NCBI GenBank assembly: GCA_050299435.1
Contig: JBNKVX010000009.1
Span: 1 to 64,000, forward strand
Length of the DNA stretch: 64,000 nt
DNA from: 1162T-S-0a-05 sp050299435
GTDB taxonomy: Bacteria; Pseudomonadota; Gammaproteobacteria; Pseudomonadales; Cellvibrionaceae
Direction of reading: 5' to 3'
The notes beneath the pieces are model-generated. The model was not told the origin of the DNA and did no database searches. It saw only the letters and a program-made list of their open reading frames with translations. Positions within the stretch are counted from its first letter, which is position 1; each line of letters starts with the position of its first letter. This document shows, in pieces, positions 52,524 to 61,840 of this stretch. A program made the position numbers and the translations under genes.

Positions 52524-53461
52524 GCGTATACAACTCCTCTCAGGCTCGCACCTATAGCGCTGACACAAGGTGCAAGAAGGTCAAGAGGCAGGTCTTCACG
52601 ATTCTTTACATGATCACTTAAATCTAAAATTTTAACGGCGCCGGATAAACCGCGACACAGGTCGTCAGTAAGTTTATCTTCACTGATATTCTCTCCGAAT
52701 AAATAGATAGATGAAGGGGGTCTTTGACCCATTTGCCTTTCGTAATAATCAAGCGAACGCTGTATCTCCAACATCAAACTATCGACGGGAAGATCTTCCA
52801 GTAATCCTCCCTTATAATTCACATTAAAAGAACGTGACAAATACAAGTTGCCTTCCTGATACAAACTGACATTACTTTCTTTTGAAGTGATTCGGACAAG
52901 CGCAATACCACGTCCTGCAACTTTTCCACCCTCCTGTAGGAGTGAAATGTTTCGCAGCGCCAACTCATTAATATCAATACTGTTCAGCTTTAAGCCTGAC
53001 TCATTAATAAATTCAATACATTTGTTGAGGTAATCCTTGTCACTCGCTACAACGTACAACATGTGCCTTCCCCTCGCGCCGTTGTCAGGTAGCGAGAAAA
53101 CATCTATTCCAGTTTTTTCTACAGGAGTGCTCAAAAGATCCTTGATTCGCCATTGCATGGCCTCTCGCATTTCCTCCATCGGCACATCCGGTGCCTCAAC
53201 CAAAAGCAATTGATATTTTGAGTAGGGAATAACCAGGTGGCAGGTTTCACCTTCCAGACCTTGAGAAGACACGAAGGCTTTCAGGAAGTCTTCATTACTT
53301 TGTTCGAGCTGAAGCTCCAAATCGTTAACCGCCAATGCCTGCAAGTCGCCGTTTTCATTACGCGCAGCAATCGCCAAGCCCTTGTCGCTAAGCTCTATGC
53401 CGACAACACCTTTCTTTGGTGCAAATTTCCTGAACCAACTCAAACCATTCTCCCATCGCAT
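52520..53461 (-). CDS. mshI: MSHA alignment protein MshI (PilM-like)
   Basis: This 313-residue actin-fold protein lacks membrane spans. Features are KKGVVGIELSDKGLAIAARN, MQWRIKDLLSTPVEKTGIDVF and LEIQRSLDYYERQMGQRPPSSIYLFG in outline, typical of MshI/PilM. It is the first gene of the MSHA operon, and the region 53462-53576 divergent from trmL should hold the operon promoter. mshH, often found at this end of the locus elsewhere, is absent. Confidence 0.88.
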   Translation of the reverse strand: MRWENGLSWFRKFAPKKGVVGIELSDKGLAIAARNENGDLQALAVNDLELQLEQSNEDFLKAFVSSQGLEGETCHLVIPYSKYQLLLVEAPDVPMEEMREAMQWRIKDLLSTPVEKTGIDVFSLPDNGARGRHMLYVVASDKDYLNKCIEFINESGLKLNSIDINELALRNISLLQEGGKVAGRGIALVRITSKESNVSLYQEGNLYLSRSFNVNYKGGLLEDLPVDSLMLEIQRSLDYYERQMGQRPPSSIYLFGENISEDKLTDDLCRGLSGAVKILDLSDHVKNREDLPLDLLAPCVSAIGASLRGVVYA

Positions 53462-53576
53462 ACAGGCACTGTCGTATAAATTGCCTTATCTTTTCATTCC
53501 CTAATGAATATAATCGGCCGACCTTCCATAACATTTAGTATAGTCAGCCCTGGAGCAAGCCTGAGAGTTTTGATCA

Positions 53577-54041
53577 ATGTTCAATATTGTGTTGTTTGAA
53601 CCTGAAATTCCGCCTAATACCGGCAACATTATTCGTTTGGCAGCCAATACAGGTTGCCGCCTGCATGTTATTGAACCCCTGGGTTTTGAATTAGATGACA
53701 AAAGGTTAAGACGTGCAGGACTGGACTATGGCGAATGGAAAAACATTCATCGTCACAAAAATTGGAATGCCTTTCTTGAGCACTGCAAACCTCAAACTCT
53801 GTGGGCGATCTCAACAAAAGGGCAGCGCTGGCACAGTGACGCTAATTTTGCTGCCGAAGACTTTCTGGTTCTGGGGCCGGAAACAAGAGGTTTGCCATCT
53901 GACATTCTGCAAAGCATTAAGCCAGATCACATCTTGCGTATACCTATGCTGGAGGAGAGTCGTAGCATGAATTTATCCAACGCCGCATCAGTTATTATTT
54001 ATGAGGCTTGGCGTCAACTCGATTACCAACAGGCGCGTTAA
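53577..54041 (+). CDS. trmL: tRNA (cytidine(34)-2'-O)-methyltransferase
   Basis: This 154-residue SPOUT methyltransferase has the TrmL start MFNIVLFEPEIPPNTGNIIRL (in part), LHVIEPLGFELDDKRLRRAGLDY, the SAM-knot motif LVLGPETRGLP and MNLSNAASVIIYEAWRQ. It methylates the wobble ribose of tRNA-Leu isoacceptors. Length is normal and the start is unambiguous. Confidence 0.95.
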   Translation: MFNIVLFEPEIPPNTGNIIRLAANTGCRLHVIEPLGFELDDKRLRRAGLDYGEWKNIHRHKNWNAFLEHCKPQTLWAISTKGQRWHSDANFAAEDFLVLGPETRGLPSDILQSIKPDHILRIPMLEESRSMNLSNAASVIIYEAWRQLDYQQAR

Positions 54042-54081
54042 TGATAAACTTGCCACTACATTTATTATCAGGAAAGTCGAA

Positions 54082-54498
54082 GTGAAACCGATTGGACCAA
54101 GTGGTATCGCATTGCGTTTTCTCTTTGCTCTACTTTTGGTGTTTTGTAGTTACAACCCCAGTGGCTACTCGTGGTTTCATTGGTTGATCCACTCCCTACC
54201 TGAATTGACACCTGCTTTGGCTGTTAGCGGCGTCGCCATCACGATTGGCTGGGCAATATACGTAAGGGCCACTTTCAGATCTTTGGGCTTGGTGGGCTTG
54301 TTGCTGGCGTCTGTTTTATTTGCGTGTTTAATCTGGTTTTTAGTTGACGCTAATATATTGAGTTTAAAAAATGTGCCTGTCATGACCTGGGTAATTCTCG
54401 TGATAATTGCGGCATTGTTAGCGCTGGGAATGTCGTGGTCACATGTGCGCCGAAGATTATCAGGGCAAGTTGATGCCGATGACGTGGATGAAAATTAG
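54082..54498 (+). CDS. DUF6524-like small membrane protein
   Basis: This protein of 138 residues has four transmembrane helices; NPSGYSWFHWL after the first one resembles DUF6524 proteins. The tail is short and acidic. The frame is open from 54001 inside trmL, but a GTG at 54082 preceded by AGGAAA at 6 bases starts exactly ahead of the first conserved residues, so it is taken as start. The function is unknown. Confidence 0.65.
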   Translation: MKPIGPSGIALRFLFALLLVFCSYNPSGYSWFHWLIHSLPELTPALAVSGVAITIGWAIYVRATFRSLGLVGLLLASVLFACLIWFLVDANILSLKNVPVMTWVILVIIAALLALGMSWSHVRRRLSGQVDADDVDEN

Positions 54499-54501
54499 GC
54501 C

Positions 54502-55980
54502 TTACTCCGAGTCCTCCAGAATTTGTACTTCCATTACCGCTTCACTTTCTTGCTCCAACTCACCCTCATTGAGTCGCTCCTGATCAAGCCCTTGATTTTC
54601 GCTATCACTCAACTCTTCAATTGGTAAATTGGGCACAGCATCCTCATCCAAAGGGTCTTGTGCAGCTTCATCCACCGGAGTCTGCAATCCAATATGATAG
54701 GCGGCGTAACCTGGGTAGAGCACCTGATTTAATGCCATACCAATTACCTTCCCATTGTGAGGTGAAACGATATCGGTACTGAGATTGGTAATCGGATCGG
54801 TGACCGTGCCCAGTACATCACCTTGTTTTACCTGGTCACCTAAAACAACATCACTAAATAGAATTCCCCCATTGACGGTACGGACCCAGCGAGATTTGTA
54901 ATACACTGGTCCACGTCGTAGCTCCCAAAAGCTGAGCGTTTTGGCCATACCTGAAGCATGAAGCAAGGTTTGGATGCTTTTGATACCAGAATTTACTGCC
55001 TCTTTGTCCAATATATGCGGCTCTCCTGCCTCCAGGGTTACAGAGGGAATACCAAATTCTGCTGAAGCACGGCGCAGACTCCCCGCATGTCCCTTACTTT
55101 GTACCACTACAATGGAACCCATTTTTCCTGCAAGGTCTGCGACTTTCTTATAAGCCAAGTCTGCCCGCAGTTGTGGCAGGTTTGTTCTCTTGAAGGAGCC
55201 GGTATGCAAATCAACCAACAAATCACAATGCCGCACCACTTGATCAAAAAATGAAAAGGCAATGCGCGAAGCGGCACTCCCTGTAGGATTACCTGGAAAG
55301 TAACGGTTGAGATCACGCCGATCGGGTAAATAACGTGACGAGCGCCTGAATCCCTGGAGATTGACTATAGGAACACCAATGATTGCTCCTGATAAGGTAT
55401 TTGGATCAATGTTATAAAGAATATGGCGCACGATCTCGATACCGTTCAATTCATCGCCATGTATTGCTGCCATCAAGCAAAGGGTTGGCCCCTTGCGCAC
55501 TCCATTCACAACCAACACGGCTGTCGGAGCAGAAATTCCCATAAAAGATACCGACGGTTCCCACGCCAAACGCGCTGAGGTGCCTGGTTTGACCTCACTA
55601 TCCAAAAGCAATAAGGACTCCTGATGCTGAATCTGCAGATCTTGACTCAGGGCTTGTGTGGTCTCCTCGATTTTTTTGGCGTTTTTCTCAGTTTGCTCCA
55701 GCGCCTGCTTACTCCCAGCTTTGGGCGATTCTTCTGGTTTTGCCACCACCTCTTTCAAAACTACGTTTTCGGCTACCGGTAGGCCCTCGGTAGTGTGCTT
55801 TGGTTTATCCTCCATGACCAAGGCACCCTGGGTTAAGCCCTCTGCCGAATCTGCCCCCTGCAGCGCTGAGCTTTCAGGCACATCCTGACTCCGTGCTTCA
55901 ACAAAAAGCACGCACAATATAAGGACAATGACAGCACGACAGTTTTTCATTACATTAAACAATTTAATGTTTTTTCCCAT
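54502..55980 (-). CDS. Exported succinylglutamate desuccinylase/aspartoacylase-family protein
   Basis: This protein of 492 residues has an N-terminal signal-anchor (AVIVLILCVLFVEARS), a long Lys/Glu-rich helical linker and then an M14-like zinc deacylase domain. The zinc ligands are in AAIHGDELNGIEI (H and E) and LVDLHTGSFKR (H); RDLNRYFPG and the catalytic glutamate in VTLEAGEPH follow. A lipoyl-like beta barrel follows (VKQGDVLGTVTDP), then a very acidic tail. Family members split N-acyl amino acids or trim peptides. The start could also be the ATG at 55950; neither has a clear ribosome site. An export signal is uncommon in this family. Confidence 0.75.
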   Translation of the reverse strand: MGKNIKLFNVMKNCRAVIVLILCVLFVEARSQDVPESSALQGADSAEGLTQGALVMEDKPKHTTEGLPVAENVVLKEVVAKPEESPKAGSKQALEQTEKNAKKIEETTQALSQDLQIQHQESLLLLDSEVKPGTSARLAWEPSVSFMGISAPTAVLVVNGVRKGPTLCLMAAIHGDELNGIEIVRHILYNIDPNTLSGAIIGVPIVNLQGFRRSSRYLPDRRDLNRYFPGNPTGSAASRIAFSFFDQVVRHCDLLVDLHTGSFKRTNLPQLRADLAYKKVADLAGKMGSIVVVQSKGHAGSLRRASAEFGIPSVTLEAGEPHILDKEAVNSGIKSIQTLLHASGMAKTLSFWELRRGPVYYKSRWVRTVNGGILFSDVVLGDQVKQGDVLGTVTDPITNLSTDIVSPHNGKVIGMALNQVLYPGYAAYHIGLQTPVDEAAQDPLDEDAVPNLPIEELSDSENQGLDQERLNEGELEQESEAVMEVQILEDSE

Positions 55981-56085
55981 ATTAGCCAGATATAAGTTAA
56001 AGCCTAGGACAAGGCTAGACTTTATCCACGTATTCTTCGATATCTGGTAGAATCCCCAGCCCCGAAATAATCTACACAATTGCGC

Positions 56086-58026
56086 ATGTTTGACCAGGAA
56101 ACCTTATCACAACTCAATAAATTAAAAGCTGATATTCACTCATCCAGAGAATTTGCAGAAGGCACAGTGGCCAGTACAAATGGACGCTTTGGTTTTGTCA
56201 GATTAGAAGATGGGCGCGATGCTTACTTATCCCCGGAAAAAATGCAACATGTTTTACCAGGAGACAAAGTAAAAGTTGAACTCAAGCAAAATAGCGAGGG
56301 CAAACTTGAAGCGCATTTGGAAAAGCTCATCAGTTCAGAATTAAAGCGCTTTATTGCTCACTACCGCGTGAAGGGAAACGCGCATTTTGTTGAACCCCTT
56401 GCGGAAAATGTAAATCGCTGGATCTTCGTCGCACCCAAATATCGCACCGTAGCAAAAGTAGCCGCCCAGGAAGGCCAGGTGCTGGTGGCCAAAGTGATTC
56501 AACACCCTTGGAAAGACGGGAAAGCTCAAGCCAAAATCCTGGAAATCATTGGACAAGAAAATGATGCTTTCTTTGCTTATAAAGCTGTTTGTGCAAAATA
56601 TGCGTTAAATCTTCCGTTAGCAAAAGATCTTGAAAAAGACATTTCCAATATTCACAAGGTATTTGACAGCAAGTCTTTTGGTGATCGATCTGATCTCAGC
56701 GATAAACCTTTTGTGACCATTGATGCTGCAAGCACACGCGATATGGATGATGCGCTTACAATAGAAAAAAATGACAACGGTTTTGTGCTTGAAGTCGCTA
56801 TCGCTGACCCCTCCAGTTTTATCAGCAAGGATTCACCCCTGGCAAAACATGCGGAAAGGAAATCACAAACTCTTTATTTAAACGGCGGTGTTTTGCCAAT
56901 GCTTGAAGAAGCTTTGGCAAATAACACATTTTCCTTAACTGAGAATGAGATTAAACCGGCGTTGGTTTGTAAAATCTCTTTAAACAAAGAAGCAAAACCA
57001 GAAAATTACGAATTTTCATTTGCTACAATAAAACCCCGCCACAAACTGATTTACGAAAATGTAACGGAATGGCTAACACAGGACTACTCAGAAGCCTTTG
57101 GAATTAGCGAAGAAATCTTTGAAAACTTACGCGTTCTGGAAGAATTTTCGACACTGCGCGCACAATATAGAACAAACCACAATCTCGTTTACAACGAACA
57201 AACTGATTATCAGTTCATACTTGATGAGCAAGGGCAGATAAAGGAGATTATTCCTAAAACAAAAACCCGCGCTCATCAAATTGTGGAAGAGTGCATGCTT
57301 TTAACCAACCTTTGCGCGGGGGAATTTCTCGCCAACCACCAGTGTGGCTTGCATGTGGTACACAGTGGCTTTCGCGGTGATCGCATAGGAGAAGTTCGCG
57401 CCCTGCTTAAAGAAGAAAACCTGCCGGAAGAAAATATCGACACCCTCGAAGGTTATTCGAGTCTAATGCGAAAACTCAGTCGTGATAATGAGCAATCAAT
57501 AATTGTGCCTGCTCTTCGAAAAATGTCGGAAGCCAGCAGATTATCTGCCGAGCCTTCCGCCCACATGGGATTAGGCTTGGAACACTACGCAACAATTACA
57601 TCCCCTATTCGACGCTTTGCAGATTTATATAATCATTGGATGCTGCGGGCAATACTTGAGAAAAAGACAACTACACCGTTTGACGAGACACGACTATTTG
57701 AACTTAATGAACAAATTCAAATTGGTCGTAAAGCTGATCGTGAACTTAGGCAAACACTCATCATTAACTTCGCAAAAAAGCTCAAGGACAAAGTTGGCGA
57801 GGCGACTATTCGCATAGTGACACCGCAGGGTTTTGGTGCACGCTTTGACGATATAGGAATAGACGGTTTTGTACAGTTAGACAAATCACTAAACAAAAAT
57901 TTTGATGCGAAGCGTTTGCTGATGAAAGTTGATGATCAAAGTTGGCACATCGGCAAGAAAGTGAAGGTAAAGCTAGTCAATATAGACAATAAAAAACAAA
58001 GAATTGCTTTTGCGCTTGCTGATTAA
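56086..58026 (+). CDS. rnb: Exoribonuclease II family protein
   Basis: This 646-residue 3'-5' exoribonuclease has two N-terminal cold-shock/OB domains (FVRLEDGRDAYLSPEKM, HVLPGDKVKVEL), the RNB catalytic domain with the metal-binding aspartates of TIDAASTRDMDDALTIE, and a C-terminal S1 domain (VGEATIRIVTPQGFGARFDDIGIDGFVQL in part). The length and single S1 domain fit RNase II better than RNase R. It degrades mRNA processively. The ATG at 56086 is preferred to a TTG at 56080. Its stop overlaps that of the convergent FHA gene. Confidence 0.9.
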   Translation: MFDQETLSQLNKLKADIHSSREFAEGTVASTNGRFGFVRLEDGRDAYLSPEKMQHVLPGDKVKVELKQNSEGKLEAHLEKLISSELKRFIAHYRVKGNAHFVEPLAENVNRWIFVAPKYRTVAKVAAQEGQVLVAKVIQHPWKDGKAQAKILEIIGQENDAFFAYKAVCAKYALNLPLAKDLEKDISNIHKVFDSKSFGDRSDLSDKPFVTIDAASTRDMDDALTIEKNDNGFVLEVAIADPSSFISKDSPLAKHAERKSQTLYLNGGVLPMLEEALANNTFSLTENEIKPALVCKISLNKEAKPENYEFSFATIKPRHKLIYENVTEWLTQDYSEAFGISEEIFENLRVLEEFSTLRAQYRTNHNLVYNEQTDYQFILDEQGQIKEIIPKTKTRAHQIVEECMLLTNLCAGEFLANHQCGLHVVHSGFRGDRIGEVRALLKEENLPEENIDTLEGYSSLMRKLSRDNEQSIIVPALRKMSEASRLSAEPSAHMGLGLEHYATITSPIRRFADLYNHWMLRAILEKKTTTPFDETRLFELNEQIQIGRKADRELRQTLIINFAKKLKDKVGEATIRIVTPQGFGARFDDIGIDGFVQLDKSLNKNFDAKRLLMKVDDQSWHIGKKVKVKLVNIDNKKQRIAFALAD

Positions 58027-58385
58027 AATCTTGACTGCTGAAGCATATGAACGGTTTTTGCAAGATCTTCCTCTTTATCGTCAATAAATTTGAACTTGTT
58101 ATAAGCCACTCGCAATATATCGTTAGTGTGCAAACGCTGTTTGCCGCTCAAGCGCTTGTCATTAATAAATGTCCCGTTGGTACTGCTTAGGTCTTCGAGG
58201 TAAAACTCGTAAAACTGCGGAAAATGGGCGTTAGGTACAAAAGTTATAATCGCGTGTTGTGCGCTCACCGCGCCATCATCAACAACAATATCGTTCTGCG
58301 GATGCCGGCCGATAGTTAATTGTTCACCTTCAAGCTCAAATTTATGAACTACTACATCATCAACCAGCTGCGCCAACACTGCCAT
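58023..58385 (-). CDS. FHA-domain protein (downstream of the kinase)
   Basis: This 120-residue protein consists of one forkhead-associated domain: LTIGRHPQNDIVVDD, VSAQHAIITF, EDLSSTNGTFINDKRLSG. The conserved Arg, Ser and Asn that bind phosphothreonine are intact. It likely docks on a phosphorylated partner of the CHASE2 kinase encoded 27 bases upstream. It is the last gene of the five-gene signalling operon. Confidence 0.88.
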   Translation of the reverse strand: MAVLAQLVDDVVVHKFELEGEQLTIGRHPQNDIVVDDGAVSAQHAIITFVPNAHFPQFYEFYLEDLSSTNGTFINDKRLSGKQRLHTNDILRVAYNKFKFIDDKEEDLAKTVHMLQQSRF

Positions 58386-58411
58386 CTTAATTCACCTCTT
58401 GATACACACGT

Positions 58412-60862
58412 CTAAATGATGCCTGCACGCTTTGCTTCTTGTGCAAAGTCACGTTTAATGGCCTTCTTAATTACCATAGCCATATCTGCCGCAGAAGTGT
58501 AGCGATCATCCGGATCTTTTTGTAAGGCCTGGTTCACAATGCGCGCGGCACTGCTTGGCAAATCTTTTCGCACGGTTTTTGGGCTTTTATGCTTACCATG
58601 AATAATTTCATAAGTTAGGCTTGCCAAATTCTCTCCTTGAAATGGTAACTTCCCAGTTAATAACTGGTAAAAAGTTACGCCCAAACTGAAAATATCCGCA
58701 AGGTGATTTACCTTTTTACCTTTTAGTTGCTCGGGGGCCATATACAAAGGGCTACCCAATATCTCACCGGTGCTGGTTTTCGAATTGTCGACCAATCTTG
58801 CGATACCAAAATCAGTCACCTTCAATTGATAGGGCGAGGGGTTATACATAATGTTACCGGGTTTGATATCGCGATGAACAATATTATTGTTATGGGCATA
58901 TTCCAAAGCCAATGCCACATCCGCGACAATGCGGTATACCTCAAACATTGGCAGGAGCGCTTCCTTAGTGACAAATTCATTGAGTGGTTTGCCATCAGCG
59001 AAGTCCATCGCGATAAACGCCATATCATGCTCTTCACCTACATCAAACACTGAAACAATATTGGGGTGACTCAATCGACCTGCAGCTTCAGCTTCTCGGA
59101 AAAAACGCGATTTAATATCTTCTAACTCTTTGCCCTGGAATTGATGGTAGCTAAGTGTTTTTATCGCAACCTGACGAGAAATTTTGGGATCATAAGCAAG
59201 GAATACAGTACCCATTGCTCCGCGCCCCAATTCTTCCTGAATTTGGTAACGCCCTAGAATGGGTTTATCGACTTGCGATGCATCCAACACAACTGTGCTT
59301 TCCATTGGCGTCATAATGTCTCGCGGTTTTTCCGAAGTGGCGAGCATTGATTTTAAGGCGGCTATTTTTTCACGCACATCACGATAATTTCTTTTACGTT
59401 TTTCCAAATCTTCTAAGACTTCAATGGCCTGTTTGTAATTCCGTTTGCTCGCAAAAGCACCACTCAACTCATACATTGCAGCCAAAACGCGCATTTGGGT
59501 CTCGCAGGGCTGCAATAAACTTCTAGCATCACTGAGGTCACCCCGTTCAATCAGGTAACGTGTTTGATCAACACAAGCATCATCAGCCCGCTCAACAAGT
59601 GCTTGCCACTGGGCTCTGCGCCGTTGCCAAATCACAATTAGTAAGTGGCCACACAGTAACCATGTCATCGAGAGGGAAAGTGGAAGCCAGAGTTTTTGAG
59701 TCGCCTGAGCAACGATTTGCGCTATAAGCATGAGCACGATAAAAAATGTGCTTAACACCATGCCAGTTGAGGCATTCAGTTTCGGTAACACAAACACCAG
59801 GTAGCAAGTTAATAGAACCAAAAAGATTTTTTCAAACGGCTTGTACCACCAGGGTGAGTGAGCGCTTCTTTCCTGCTCTAAGCTGTAAGTGGTCATGGCA
59901 ATGGTAGAAGCGAGCTCACTATTTTCAGTGCTGATATACACGCGCTGCGGAAACGCGCCTCGAGCAAGTGCCTCTTCCAGAGAAATACGCTCAATCAACG
60001 GTGTCATGCGTGCTGTAGCACCAAACACCGGTAAAACTGCCCCACTCGGCGAAAGTGACAATTCCAGGGATCCCACCTTTAGCCTACCGTCGCGATGCCA
60101 AATAAAGTCTTGCTGTTCCACGCCCTTCAGGCTTTGATCCGCATCGAGCAAATGTAAAATAAATCCTGCATTGGCTTCGCTGCCATTCGCTTCCACGATC
60201 AATACACGCTCATTGTCCGGACTACGGTATATCGGGTGATGATCAACCAGAGAACCTGGCAGAGGAACTGCGTCATAGTCTTCGTTAGACCAGAGCCAAC
60301 GGCGTACAAATTCGGGTAATAGATTCAGCTTACCCCAGTCCTGGCCATAAGGCGTCAGACCAGGAAAGCGCCGATCATAGACTCCTACAACAACCCGGGG
60401 ATTGCGCAGAAATTCCAGTAAAAAGCTCTTGCGTTGGCTCATCTCTCGCGCTTTGGCCAGGCTTTCATTTTCACTTTTCGGTAGTTTTGCAATCTCATCC
60501 AGGAGTGAATCAGCACTCGCTGTACGGGCATCAATGGGATAATCCAAAACGAGGCCAACCAGGGTGTTTGAACTGTGTAAGATATTCGACAGCAGTGCAC
60601 CAAGCTGACCAGCTTGATTGATATCAGATTGCCAGGTATCCATATCTTTTTGTGGCACTTCCACGATAAGAATACCAGTTGCGCCTTTTGGCGCCTCCAT
60701 CAACAGAGTGCTGGTTTTAAAAATCCAGGCATCCAATCTTTTAACAAACCAGGGATGCCAACTATTGAGCACTAACGCGAGCCCTAAGATAAATATCATC
60801 CCACGCAAATGAAGTTTGCCAGAAATAAGAAGCGCCCGATTTAGCAAGGAAAAAATATTCAC
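58412..60862 (-). CDS. CHASE2-domain membrane serine/threonine kinase
   Basis: This 816-residue receptor kinase has an N-terminal helix, then a large extracytoplasmic CHASE2 domain (about residues 50-330: GILIVEVPQKDMDTWQ, LVGLVLDYPIDART, RVVVGVYDRRFPG), two or three helices near 335-415, a helical TPR-like linker (about 425-510) and a Hanks-type kinase domain (about 535-800). The kinase motifs are complete: GRGAMGTVFLAYD, VAIKTLS, HRDIKPGNIM, VTDFGIARL and MAPEQLKGK. It probably senses an envelope signal and phosphorylates FHA- or STAS-linked partners encoded around it. Confidence 0.93.
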   Translation of the reverse strand: MNIFSLLNRALLISGKLHLRGMIFILGLALVLNSWHPWFVKRLDAWIFKTSTLLMEAPKGATGILIVEVPQKDMDTWQSDINQAGQLGALLSNILHSSNTLVGLVLDYPIDARTASADSLLDEIAKLPKSENESLAKAREMSQRKSFLLEFLRNPRVVVGVYDRRFPGLTPYGQDWGKLNLLPEFVRRWLWSNEDYDAVPLPGSLVDHHPIYRSPDNERVLIVEANGSEANAGFILHLLDADQSLKGVEQQDFIWHRDGRLKVGSLELSLSPSGAVLPVFGATARMTPLIERISLEEALARGAFPQRVYISTENSELASTIAMTTYSLEQERSAHSPWWYKPFEKIFLVLLTCYLVFVLPKLNASTGMVLSTFFIVLMLIAQIVAQATQKLWLPLSLSMTWLLCGHLLIVIWQRRRAQWQALVERADDACVDQTRYLIERGDLSDARSLLQPCETQMRVLAAMYELSGAFASKRNYKQAIEVLEDLEKRKRNYRDVREKIAALKSMLATSEKPRDIMTPMESTVVLDASQVDKPILGRYQIQEELGRGAMGTVFLAYDPKISRQVAIKTLSYHQFQGKELEDIKSRFFREAEAAGRLSHPNIVSVFDVGEEHDMAFIAMDFADGKPLNEFVTKEALLPMFEVYRIVADVALALEYAHNNNIVHRDIKPGNIMYNPSPYQLKVTDFGIARLVDNSKTSTGEILGSPLYMAPEQLKGKKVNHLADIFSLGVTFYQLLTGKLPFQGENLASLTYEIIHGKHKSPKTVRKDLPSSAARIVNQALQKDPDDRYTSAADMAMVIKKAIKRDFAQEAKRAGII

Positions 60863-60886
60863 GCTGACTCAGAGTTGCTGTATTTA

Positions 60887-61252
60887 TTATTCAGTGTAAT
60901 AGACGCCCGGTATCCAGCTCTTTTTTATTTTCAGTGTTTGATCGAGTTGCTGGGGAATATCAATATGAAATTCAAAAGAGTGTGTGCCTAAAGTAAATTC
61001 CATGCCATTTTCCAAAGTGATCTCCGTCACATTTTTGCCATTGACGAACACGCCATTGGTACTGCCCAAATCAAAGAGTTGCCAATTTACTGCTTCATTC
61101 AAAGTAGATTTCTCAATACGTGCATGACGGCTACTCACCGTGGCATCTTCGACATGAATATTACAATTAGCCTGACGGCCAATAATTGTGGAGTCCCCCA
61201 GCTCGTAAACGCTGATGGTGCTGCCATTATACAGATGCTTTAAATAGGCCAT
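60887..61252 (-). CDS. FHA-domain protein (upstream of the kinase)
   Basis: This 121-residue protein has a single FHA domain with STIIGRQANCNIHVEDATVSSRHARIE (in part) and DLGSTNGVFVNGKNV. The phosphothreonine-binding Arg, Ser, His and Asn residues are all present. The ATG at 61252 is preceded by a GAGAG site; a TTG at 61267 is less likely. Its gene is 24 bases ahead of the kinase gene, so it may recruit a phosphorylated form of that kinase. Confidence 0.88.
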   Translation of the reverse strand: MAYLKHLYNGSTISVYELGDSTIIGRQANCNIHVEDATVSSRHARIEKSTLNEAVNWQLFDLGSTNGVFVNGKNVTEITLENGMEFTLGTHSFEFHIDIPQQLDQTLKIKKSWIPGVYYTE

Positions 61253-61336
61253 GGTGCTCTCGTGCAAATCAGGCTAGCTAAAAGTGCACAAGACTACCAG
61301 TGAATGCTTGAAAATGGTATGGCTGGAAGTCCCTGA

Positions 61337-61840
61337 TTATCTCGCCCAGCTGGTGTTTTGCTGGCTCTCTAAACTTTCAATTAGTTCACGAAAGGTATTT
61401 TCATTTTCTTCATTGAGGGCCACAAGTGCGCGGTGTGCTTCAAGCACTTTTTCCATCACTTTTTCTTCTGACGAGCTTCCCGCAGCAAGGATTGTGCTTT
61501 CGCTCAAATCCAGATCACACTCCTGAACAATGTTAAATATATCATCAAAGCCCATTGAAACCAGCAGACGAGTGATGCTGGGATTGGACGAGACCACTAA
61601 AGGTTTTTCGTATCCCAGTTGTCGCGCCCCAATGGATATTTTTGCCATTAGACCCAGGGTAGTACTGTCAATAGCCTGTGCGGTACACAAGTCGAACATC
61701 ACTGTACAAAAATCGGCTGACGAAAACATCTCGTCAATAAAAGAATCAAAAGACAAGCAAAGCGTAAGCCTCACATCGCCTTCCATTTTGATAACATACA
61801 CGCCGTTGTGATCAGCGACGCGTATAACTCCTGACTGCAT
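61337..61840 (-). CDS. STAS-domain anti-sigma factor antagonist-like protein
   Basis: This 167-residue protein has a STAS domain (about residues 1-110) with the phosphorylatable serine in AIDSTTLGLMAK (S59), followed by a helical extension of about 55 residues (EKVMEKVLEAHRALVALNEENENTF in outline). In the HptB-HsbR-HsbA pathway such a protein is switched by kinase and PP2C phosphatase. Its ATG shares a base with the stop of the RR-PP2C gene (TAATG), so phosphatase and substrate are coupled. Confidence 0.85.
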   Translation of the reverse strand: MQSGVIRVADHNGVYVIKMEGDVRLTLCLSFDSFIDEMFSSADFCTVMFDLCTAQAIDSTTLGLMAKISIGARQLGYEKPLVVSSNPSITRLLVSMGFDDIFNIVQECDLDLSESTILAAGSSSEEKVMEKVLEAHRALVALNEENENTFRELIESLESQQNTSWAR

